8,575 nt of DNA, taken from the NCBI GenBank assembly GCA_004525355.1, contig SPCK01000071.1, forward strand, positions 1 through 8,575. Reading direction: 5' to 3'. A program made the translations under genes and the position numbers. The notes beneath the pieces were generated by a model. That model worked only from the letters and a program-made list of their open reading frames with translations, was not told where the DNA came from and ran no database searches. Each line of letters opens with the position of its first letter. Within the stretch, counting starts at the first letter, position 1. This DNA is from Spirochaetales bacterium. Lineage in GTDB: Bacteria > Spirochaetota > Spirochaetia > Treponematales > UBA12059. This document shows, piece by piece, positions 1 through 5,922 of the stretch.

Positions 1-1122
1 CAGTCGACGGCCAGGATAGAATTCCCGGAGACCTGCCAAGGTGGTCCGAATGGCGCCGGGATGGTGCGCGTAGTCATCCATGAACAACACGCCTCGAGCT
101 TCACCCAGAATCTCCGATCGACGACGCGAACCACGGAAGTCCTCCAGCGCGGTTCTGACGCTCGCGAGCTGGGCTACCGTGAACTGCTCGCCCGCCCCGG
201 CAGCCGGCATCATGGTAGAACAGAGCGCAAGCGCCCCTGTCGCGTCCAGCGCGATATGCCGTCCGGGAACCCGTATGGAAAAAGCCTCGTGAGACAGAGC
301 CAGATGGAACTGCGCACGCTCTTCACCGGTCGAATAGTCCTGTATGCGAAAAGCGCCTTCCGCGCTGAACCCATAGGGAATGATGCGCAGGTCGGTGCGT
401 GTTCGGCGGATCAGTCCGAGGGCTTCTTTCGCGCCGGCGTCGTCAGCGCAATATATGATATAACCGCCCTGGGGAAGGACTCCCATATATTCCACAAAAG
501 CCTGCAGTATGGAATTATAGTCCGGATAATAATCCTGGTGATCCGATTCGACGCTCGTCAACAGGATGCGCCCGGGCGAGAATTGCAGAAAATGACGGCG
601 GTATTCGCAGGTTTCCGCGATGAAGAATCGATCGCCGTTATACATGGTCGAGCGGTCCCCGAAAGAGGACACGGCACTGCCCGCCAGCACGGTCGCGGGA
701 AGATCCAGGGCTTTGGCGATAACGCCAGCGAGAGCAGTCGTCGTAGTCTTGCCGTGCACGCCGCAAATGCCGCTTGAGTCAATCGTGCGGGAAAAGGCTC
801 CGAGCGCTTCAGGATAGCTGGCGATGGGAATGCCAAGCTCATTTGCGCGTATCAATTCAGGATGCGTTTGCGGATTGTAGGCCGCGGAAAAGACGACCAG
901 ATCGATGGAATCGTCGATAGCGTCCGCCGAGAATTCCCTTATGGATATCCCGAGCTCAGCCAGTATCGTATCGGTATAGAAACGGTCAGAGACATCCGAG
1001 CCGCTTACTCGGGCGCCCCACCTGACCAACAGCTCTGCGAGTGCGCAAACGCCGGTGCCCTTGGCGCCGACCAGATGCACCCTGAAGCCCTGCAGTCGGG
1101 CTGGAAACGTGAAAGGTGGCAT
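1..1122 (-). CDS. murC: UDP-N-acetylmuramate:L-alanine ligase MurC, 3' end off the left edge
   Basis: Cytoplasmic ATP-dependent ligase that adds L-alanine to UDP-MurNAc, the first amino acid of the peptidoglycan stem peptide. The visible 374 residues are an unbroken frame from an ATG at 1122 to base 1. An in-frame TAG four codons upstream supports this start, although no strong Shine-Dalgarno is seen. Visible Mur ligase landmarks: N-terminal Rossmann loop GAKGTG (residues 19-24), P-loop GVHGKTTTT (121-129), central-domain ETCEYRRHFL (170-179) and SVESDHQDY (190-198), and the C-terminal-domain start DDYAHHP (349-355). MurC is normally about 450-480 aa, so roughly the last 100 residues lie outside the window. 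The ETCEYRRHFL form, in place of the usual EADES-like motif, resembles spirochaete MurC as I recall it. Mpl, the tripeptide ligase relative, is the main alternative and is less likely. The gene lies 49 bp after the GH57 gene on the same strand and may be cotranscribed with it. Confidence 0.9.
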   Translation of the reverse strand, partial: MPPFTFPARLQGFRVHLVGAKGTGVCALAELLVRWGARVSGSDVSDRFYTDTILAELGISIREFSADAIDDSIDLVVFSAAYNPQTHPELIRANELGIPIASYPEALGAFSRTIDSSGICGVHGKTTTTALAGVIAKALDLPATVLAGSAVSSFGDRSTMYNGDRFFIAETCEYRRHFLQFSPGRILLTSVESDHQDYYPDYNSILQAFVEYMGVLPQGGYIIYCADDAGAKEALGLIRRTRTDLRIIPYGFSAEGAFRIQDYSTGEERAQFHLALSHEAFSIRVPGRHIALDATGALALCSTMMPAAGAGEQFTVAQLASVRTALEDFRGSRRRSEILGEARGVLFMDDYAHHPGAIRTTLAGLREFYPGRRL

Positions 1123-1171
1123 GAAAGTAGTCTACCGTAAAAGGGTCTGCGTATGCAACGAAAGGCCTGCC

Positions 1172-3091
1172 TTATTCGCCCGCGCTCAGGTTGAGGTCCA
1201 GGTTCCACTCTTCGTCAGCGGCCAGATCGACTGGCCAGGACAACACCAGCGTGAATCCCTGTACAATGGACCGCCTCTCTGATATAGCCGCCGACACGAC
1301 GGCTGTGCAGGCAGATCCGGGCCGCGACGAGCTGATGACGGCCGAACGGAGCGGTTCATGGCTTTGAAAGACAATCCGACGTGCCTGTCCGATCGATGCC
1401 CCTTCGTGTGAATAGACGGCCTCGACCGGTCCAGGATTGTCGTCCAGCCGCAGTGTCTCAAGTTGCTCGGGCAGGATGGCAAGATTGAACTCGACGCCAA
1501 GCCAGAATGATAACGGCGCATCGGACTTGTTGATTACTGAATATGAAACCTGCACGGTCCTCTTGTAAAATGCGTATACCTTCTTCAGGGCGACCATACG
1601 TTTGGCGCCCGAAATCTCAATGATGTCCTCGCAGTAGAGCGTGACGCCGCTCAGGGTCGCCAGCGACAGGTTTTCTTCGAAATGGCCATTGGAAAATATT
1701 GCCAAATCGCCTCTCCTCGGCGTGACTGCGGACCGTGCATCGGGAGCTTTCTGGTATACCCGGTCGACAAAGCAGGCTTTTCGGGCATGATCGCTGTCGT
1801 TTTCTCCCGAATAGAGATCGCACAAGTTTCTTCTGGCCTTGAGAGTGTCAAATTCGACTAGAGCGGCACCGCGAAGGTGCACGTAGGCATTCAGATCGAC
1901 GCCCTGGTACACAATCTCCTTTTGACCGTCAGAATCGGTGTCCGCCCTGAGTATGCCCGGCTTGAAGCTTCCTTTAATTCGGGTAGTCTGCTCTGCATCA
2001 AGCAGGGATCGATAGGCGGCTTCACGTATGGAAGGCAGGCGTACGCCGCCACTCTTTGAAAGCCAGTACGCATCTCCGCTTTGACCGCGCCAAAGGTCTT
2101 CTATTGCCGTTTTCTTCCTTGAACGATCGCCTCGCAGCTGTCCAATGGTCAAGTGAACGTAATACATTCGGGAATACAGGGTAGAACTGGCATTGGACCT
2201 GAGTATCACATTGCGGAGGCTCGGATGCGTTGCCGGCGCTTTCTTGTCCCTCGCCAGGGAGCATTCAGCCATGTAACGTTGCGAGGCTGTTCCCGGAAAA
2301 TAAGCGCGGACTGAAGCCTTTCTCGACTTCAGGAACCGTGATGGCGTTATCGTCTCGAACTCAAGGGCGTTTTTCCTGAACCAGGCCAAGGTACGTTCTA
2401 TGTAGATGTCGGGAGATTCGAGGCCGGAGTTCTCCCAAAGATCGCGTATCTCTTCCCCGGGCGCCATCAGCACTCTAATCGGACTGCTTTCGCGTTTTGC
2501 GATGATTTGCGCGGCTTCATCGAAGCCTGTTACTTTTCCGAACGATTCTGAACAGTCATAGGTCGGGAAAACGGTCAGGCAGCGCCCCTGATCTTCTGTG
2601 ACCACTGGAATCAAAGGGTCGACTCCACCATTGGCCGCCTTGAACTGCGAATCCAGGAGGAATGTGTAATCCATGCCGCAGGTTTGTAGGGTCGAGGCAA
2701 GCCAAGGTTCCCATGCGTATTCACTCAACCAGCATCCGCGTGGCCGTTTGCCGAAACTCTTGCGGAGGTAGGTGGTCAGGAGTTCAATCTGACCGAGCCG
2801 GTCCGATGTAGGGATCAAGGGAAGGACAGGATCGTAGAACCCGCCGCCAAGAATCTCAATCTGGCGTCTGGCAGTCATCTCTTCAAGAAGCATCAGGTAT
2901 TCAGGATGGCGGGCTTCCAGTCTCCGAAGGAGGCTTCCCGAGAAATACAGCGTAGCCTGAATGTCGGCAAACCGGTTCAGTACCGAGAGAAAGGGTCTGT
3001 AGCAGGTCTGATAGACGGTCTCGAATTCGCTGTCCGAAACGCCTTCGGGGAAATGATTATACATTCCGATGATCAAAAACGTTTTAAGCAT
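1172..3091 (-). CDS. Glycoside hydrolase family 57 protein, 4-alpha-glucanotransferase-like, possibly catalytically impaired
   Basis: A 639-aa protein, close to the roughly 660 aa of the Thermococcus litoralis 4-alpha-glucanotransferase (TLGT), the family reference. An N-terminal (beta/alpha)7-type domain carries NHFPEG (12-17, in place of the family HQP), GGGFYDP (82-88) and WLSEYAWEP (121-129). Glu124 matches the TLGT nucleophile Glu123. The segment equivalent to TLGT DDGEKFG, which holds acid/base Asp214, reads APGEE (210-214) here, so the catalytic Asp appears lost. A helical DUF1925-like region follows (around AYWLSKSGG), then a beta-rich DUF1926-like domain (around GVEFNLAIL). The family transfers or cleaves alpha-1,4-glucans in the cytoplasm; no signal peptide is visible. 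The loss of Asp makes an 'alpha-amylase-like' non-catalytic or altered role plausible. The ATG at 3091 is supported by AAGGA ten bases upstream and a TATAAT box 32 bp upstream. Family membership is well supported; the enzymatic activity is not. Confidence 0.85.
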   Translation of the reverse strand: MLKTFLIIGMYNHFPEGVSDSEFETVYQTCYRPFLSVLNRFADIQATLYFSGSLLRRLEARHPEYLMLLEEMTARRQIEILGGGFYDPVLPLIPTSDRLGQIELLTTYLRKSFGKRPRGCWLSEYAWEPWLASTLQTCGMDYTFLLDSQFKAANGGVDPLIPVVTEDQGRCLTVFPTYDCSESFGKVTGFDEAAQIIAKRESSPIRVLMAPGEEIRDLWENSGLESPDIYIERTLAWFRKNALEFETITPSRFLKSRKASVRAYFPGTASQRYMAECSLARDKKAPATHPSLRNVILRSNASSTLYSRMYYVHLTIGQLRGDRSRKKTAIEDLWRGQSGDAYWLSKSGGVRLPSIREAAYRSLLDAEQTTRIKGSFKPGILRADTDSDGQKEIVYQGVDLNAYVHLRGAALVEFDTLKARRNLCDLYSGENDSDHARKACFVDRVYQKAPDARSAVTPRRGDLAIFSNGHFEENLSLATLSGVTLYCEDIIEISGAKRMVALKKVYAFYKRTVQVSYSVINKSDAPLSFWLGVEFNLAILPEQLETLRLDDNPGPVEAVYSHEGASIGQARRIVFQSHEPLRSAVISSSRPGSACTAVVSAAISERRSIVQGFTLVLSWPVDLAADEEWNLDLNLSAGE

Positions 3092-3101
3092 TCCTCGACG
3101 G

Positions 3102-3106
3102 TCCTT
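3102..3106 (-). promoter_or_regulatory. Shine-Dalgarno of the GH57 gene
   Basis: AAGGA on the minus strand, ten bases before the ATG at 3091. It supports that start and independent translation of the GH57 gene, unlike the overlapping genes upstream. Confidence 0.55.
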
Positions 3107-3122
3107 ATATGGCTATTACCGG

Positions 3123-3151
3123 ATTATAGCGCGCTTCGGCTCTCCGGGAAA
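3123..3151 (-). promoter_or_regulatory. Candidate sigma-70-type promoter for GH57-murC
   Basis: A perfect TATAAT -10 box occupies 3128-3123 on the minus strand. At 17-bp spacing the -35 position (3151-3146) reads TTTCCC, only 3 of 6 matches to TTGACA. Transcription would begin near 3116, leaving a 5' leader of about 25 nt before the GH57 ATG. It sits in the only intergenic gap between the rnf-like operon and the GH57 gene, where a promoter would be expected. No clear rho-independent terminator of the rnf operon is visible in the same gap, so read-through is also possible. Confidence 0.45.
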
Positions 3152-3175
3152 GGGCACGCTACCAGGAAGTTTCGA

Positions 3176-3760
3176 TTATTCAAAAAGCCTGGAAAAAAAT
3201 GCCGCATCCACACCTGAGAACGCGAGAGCTATCAACCCTGCACTGATAAAACGCGCAGGCATGCCCCTGAAGACTTCCGGAACGGATTCCAGGTCGAGCC
3301 GCGCCATGATGTCGTCCAGCAATACGGTAGCGGCTATGAATCCGAAAGCTGCTACTCCTCCAGCGACCATCAAGGACAAGGGTGAGGAAAAACGTTCTCC
3401 TACCGAGAGGGCTACGACATACAAGGCCAGCGACCAGGGGATCGTCTTTGTCCCTTCGTCGGTTGGAGCTTGCAAGGGCTTACCCAACGCGGAAGCAGCT
3501 GCCGAGAAAGAAAAATATACCCCAAACAGGAACAGACCGAATACAAGGGGTTCCATCGATTCCAGCCCGAGCGGCGTCAGGAGACGGCGATAGAGAAAGG
3601 AATCGATCAGGGAAGCGGGGATAGATGCAAGAAAAATGGAGAGCGCCCCTATCCACGACCTCCTGATACCGACGGCCTGATCCCGACAAGGCACAATGCC
3701 CCAAGTAATAAGGATGTTTCCGCCAAACACAAAATAAAAAATCAATGCGAATGAATTCAT
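3176..3760 (-). CDS. rnfA: RnfA-like membrane subunit lacking the cluster cysteines
   Basis: A 194-aa integral membrane protein with about six hydrophobic segments, the normal size for RnfA/RsxA/NqrE. Homology is clearest at the C-terminus, where VPEVFRG (about 158-164) and ISAGLIALAFSG align without gaps to the E. coli RsxA segments VPAPFRG and ITAGLMSLAFMG as I remember them. RnfA and RnfE normally pair in the membrane and hold one [2Fe-2S] cluster by two cysteines each. Here the first site, GLCPF in E. coli, is GIVPC (21-25), so the aligned ligand is Val23 with the protein's only Cys shifted to 25. The second, TNCAVLG, aligns with ALYVVAL, putting Tyr114 at the ligand position. The ATG at 3760 overlaps the rnfE stop (ATGA) and has GAGG eight bases upstream; the frame stays open further upstream but that part is not RnfA-like. 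It is the last gene of the cluster; no rnfB follows. Confidence 0.87.
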   Translation of the reverse strand: MNSFALIFYFVFGGNILITWGIVPCRDQAVGIRRSWIGALSIFLASIPASLIDSFLYRRLLTPLGLESMEPLVFGLFLFGVYFSFSAAASALGKPLQAPTDEGTKTIPWSLALYVVALSVGERFSSPLSLMVAGGVAAFGFIAATVLLDDIMARLDLESVPEVFRGMPARFISAGLIALAFSGVDAAFFSRLFE

Positions 3761-4347
3761 GGTGACGGCCTCAGCACCGCGCGGGAGACTGCGACGATAG
3801 CCGCGGAAACCAGCCCGATCAGAATAAGGGCACCTGAGGGTTGCGAGGCTATGGGGAGTATCGGTCTGCCCAGAGCCTGTCCTGCAAGGTCGATGCTGAT
3901 GGCGCCCGATGACAGCAGCTCGCGCATGAATCCCATGAGGCAAATGGCCAATGCAAAGCCAAGTCCGCCTATGAGACGTTCCCATCCCCTGTCGCGTGCG
4001 GCTTCATTCTTCGGAGCCAGAGCGACGCTGATGACAGGACCGAGAAAAGGGACGATAAAAAGTCGACGCCCGAGAAGTTCGAACAGGACGGGATCGACGA
4101 TGCGCAGGATGGAGGTGTAAAGCGTCATGGAAGCCGCAGCCGCCAGTGCCGCCAGCGCGAACGCCCGGATTGGCGGGACCCTGGCAGGCAACAGCAATGC
4201 AAGGGTAGCGCTCACCGTATAGGCAACCAGGAAGCCCCCTGCCAGCGACACTCCCTTGACGAGGTCATCGGCGGCAACGAGTAGCGGCGCCAGACCGGCA
4301 AGCGTAGCCAGTAGAACCCCGGGGACGCGATCTCTTTCATTTATCAT
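3757..4347 (-). CDS. rnfE: RnfE-like membrane subunit lacking the cluster cysteines
   Basis: A 196-aa polytopic membrane protein of the RnfE/RsxE/NqrD family, partner of RnfA. Family segments are LAGLAPLLVA (16-25), matching LLGLCPLLAV of E. coli RsxE, and GGLGFALAICLMGFMRELLSS (127-147), which aligns ungapped with the conserved [20 protein letters not shown] region. Both [2Fe-2S] ligand cysteines are gone: Ala20 replaces the first, and the second (TNCIVVG) aligns with PVISVAL, giving Ile106. The only Cys in the protein is Cys136, within a membrane helix and not at a ligand site. It is slightly shorter than E. coli RsxE (about 230 aa), mainly at the C-terminus. The start at 4347 was chosen because GAAGGG lies nine bases upstream and the family N-terminus begins there. 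The ATG at 4356 has no room for a ribosome site, and the longer frame reaching upstream is not RnfE-like. It overlaps rnfG by 11 bp and rnfA by 4 bp. Confidence 0.87.
   Translation of the reverse strand: MINERDRVPGVLLATLAGLAPLLVAADDLVKGVSLAGGFLVAYTVSATLALLLPARVPPIRAFALAALAAAASMTLYTSILRIVDPVLFELLGRRLFIVPFLGPVISVALAPKNEAARDRGWERLIGGLGFALAICLMGFMRELLSSGAISIDLAGQALGRPILPIASQPSGALILIGLVSAAIVAVSRAVLRPSP
3769..3772 (-). promoter_or_regulatory. Shine-Dalgarno of rnfA
   Basis: GAGG, eight bases before the ATG at 3760. It decides the rnfA start inside a longer open frame and lies within the end of rnfE, consistent with translational coupling. Confidence 0.4.
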
Positions 4348-4828
4348 GCAAGGCATCCCTTCTATCGCGCTCCGCTCGGGCAATCGTATCCAAGGCATTG
4401 CGTACCAGCGGTTCCAGAACGCTGTCCAGCGGAGAATACCCCACTGATTGTGCCGTGCCCAGCCCTTGGATAAGTACGCCAAGCCGTTTGAAATATGGCA
4501 TGCCACTCGATGAGCCGAGTACCCGGGCAGATCGTGTTTCACCGTCCTTGCCAACTACTATGGCAGCCCTGAGCGTTCCCCCGGATAGCGAAATAACGAT
4601 AAGATACGTGGCGACGTTCTCCAGGTTGACGGTCCTGCCTACGACAGGGCCTTCCCGCAGCAATTCCCAGGTCGAGGACGCGTTTGAGCCCGGAGCCAGG
4701 AGCGTATTGAAATCAGCCGACGATAGTCTGGAGGCATACCGGGATGACAAGGCTCCAGCCAGCGCCAGTACAAAGATCACGGCGGTCGTTACGACGAGCG
4801 ACGCATCAGGTTTTCTGAAGTTGATCAT
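4337..4828 (-). CDS. rnfG: RnfG-like flavin subunit with degenerate flavinylation motif
   Basis: A 163-aa protein with one N-terminal membrane anchor (about 11-28) and an extracytoplasmic FMN_bind-like domain, the RnfG/NqrC layout. The domain shows VVGKDGETRSARVLG (91-105), corresponding to the family's 'dg.i.gv.vl' strand pair, and a C-terminal helix LEPLVRNALDTIARA (138-152). In the family the signature D-x-x-S/T-G-A-T-x-T carries covalent FMN on Thr, attached by ApbE/Ftp. Here the matching stretch is SVGYSPLDS (128-136), so SGAT becomes VGYS with Ser132 at the acceptor position. The ETPG turn is also absent. The protein is shorter than E. coli RsxG (about 206 aa). Assignment rests on position between rnfD and rnfE as much as on sequence, since the family motif is poorly kept. 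The ATG at 4828 overlaps the rnfD stop (ATGA); no strong Shine-Dalgarno is seen, so translation is probably coupled. Confidence 0.8.
   Translation of the reverse strand: MINFRKPDASLVVTTAVIFVLALAGALSSRYASRLSSADFNTLLAPGSNASSTWELLREGPVVGRTVNLENVATYLIVISLSGGTLRAAIVVGKDGETRSARVLGSSSGMPYFKRLGVLIQGLGTAQSVGYSPLDSVLEPLVRNALDTIARAERDRRDALHDK
4357..4362 (-). promoter_or_regulatory. Shine-Dalgarno deciding the rnfE start
   Basis: GAAGGG on the minus strand, nine bases upstream of the ATG at 4347 and directly against the in-frame ATG at 4356. It therefore favours 4347. It lies inside the 3' end of rnfG. Confidence 0.5.
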
Positions 4829-5922
4829 ACGCTTGTTCTCGCTGGCTTCGGTCCGAGTAGTGGTTCAAGCCTACGTTCCAGGGTCGGGGTCAGCACATTC
4901 ATGATGAGAATAGCGTACGCTATGCCTTCGGTATGATTGCCCCAACGCCTGAAGACAAAGCACAATACGCCGATAGCAAGGCCGTATATTGTCGCTATTT
5001 TTCGATCTACCGGCGAACTGACCGGATCAGTCGCCATGAAGAAGGCGGCGAGAATGAGGCCGCCTCCGCTCAGTGCATACAGCACGTCGCCGCCCATGAT
5101 GAACTCTCCTGGCAGCCCGGTTCCAAAGATACCGGCGAGGATAGCGAAGGAACCGAGTATCGCCAGAGGAATCTCGTATTTTACCAGTCTGAGTGCAAGC
5201 AGGATGATTGATGCCAGGATTACAGCAAAGAGCGCGCTCTCGCCCAAGGCTCCCGACTTGAAGCCCACCGCCAGGTCGATGTATCCCTCAGGAAGCCGCG
5301 CCCCAAGGTGGGAAAAGATGGAATCGTTCAGGAATCCGGTCAAGCTCTCGTCCATTCCCGATAATGGATATCCTGCCTGCCTGATGGCGTCCATTACCCT
5401 AGCCTGACCCGAGCCGGCCAATCCATGGGCAAAAGCCAATGGCGTTGACGAACTCAACCCATCCACACCGGCGAGGACGGTTGGCAGAACGTATTCGCGC
5501 ATGGCGACGGGCCAATTGGCATACGCGAAGGCTATCCCGGCCAGGGATGGATTCATCCAGTTGCCGCCAAGGCCCCCGAACAGGGTCTTCACTACCAGAA
5601 TGGCAAAGGCGGACGCGGCCGCGGGTATGAATGGCGAAATGGCGGGCGGCATGGCACTGGCGACCAGAAGTCCAGTCAGGAGGGCCGTACCGTCGCGCAG
5701 GGTAAACCGTTTGAAAAGACCGTCAACGACCAATTGAGTCAACAGCGCCGATGCCACCGAGGAGAGCCAAACGGTAATCGCCGCCCATCGATACAACGCA
5801 ATGGACCACACCACTACGGGTAGGAGGACCAATGAACAGATCCATACTACTTTCGAGGTCGAACGCCAGTCATGCAAGTGAGGAGCATGCGTGTCCGGGA
5901 ATTCCTTCTGGGTGTACATCAT
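4825..5922 (-). CDS. rnfD: RnfD-like membrane subunit with SSST flavin site
   Basis: A 365-aa polytopic membrane protein of the RnfD/NqrB family, which forms the ion-conducting core and carries covalent FMN. Conserved landmarks (numbered from the ATG at 5922): the N-terminal 'aPH' segment, here HAPHLHDW; TALLTGLLVASAMPP (79-93), matching 'saliTglLLalslPp'; GGLGGNWMNPSLAG (116-129), matching 'GGLGqNpFNPAmvG'; and FMATDPVSSP (295-304) followed by a Gly-rich helix and FRRWGNHTEGIAYAILIMN near the C-terminus. The flavin attachment loop, normally SGATPL, is SSSTPL with Thr160 at the acceptor position. This is the best-conserved Rnf subunit in the window. Two adjacent ATGs exist (5922 and 5919); AAGGA is five bases before the first and eight before the second. 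The first gives an ATGA overlap with the rnfC stop. The frame continues upstream inside rnfC, but those codons do not look like RnfD. Confidence 0.93.
   Translation of the reverse strand: MMYTQKEFPDTHAPHLHDWRSTSKVVWICSLVLLPVVVWSIALYRWAAITVWLSSVASALLTQLVVDGLFKRFTLRDGTALLTGLLVASAMPPAISPFIPAAASAFAILVVKTLFGGLGGNWMNPSLAGIAFAYANWPVAMREYVLPTVLAGVDGLSSSTPLAFAHGLAGSGQARVMDAIRQAGYPLSGMDESLTGFLNDSIFSHLGARLPEGYIDLAVGFKSGALGESALFAVILASIILLALRLVKYEIPLAILGSFAILAGIFGTGLPGEFIMGGDVLYALSGGGLILAAFFMATDPVSSPVDRKIATIYGLAIGVLCFVFRRWGNHTEGIAYAILIMNVLTPTLERRLEPLLGPKPARTSV

Noticed and set aside
61..777. Long plus-strand open frame of 238 codons opposite murC
   Set aside because: It is antisense to a well-supported Mur ligase with all its motifs in place; its translation is Arg/Ser/Ala-rich with no recognisable domain.
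1123..1171. Possible terminator or promoter in the 49-bp gap between the GH57 gene and murC
   Set aside because: No stem-loop followed by a T run and no convincing -10/-35 pair could be found; cotranscription is the simpler reading.
3761..3985. Upstream in-frame extension of rnfA to an ATG at 3985
   Set aside because: The extra 75 codons lie inside rnfE and read as out-of-frame low-complexity sequence. The family N-terminus begins at 3760, with GAGG eight bases upstream.
4348..4554. Upstream in-frame extension of rnfE to an ATG at 4554
   Set aside because: It overlaps rnfG fully and has no RnfE similarity. A ribosome site directly precedes the ATG at 4347.
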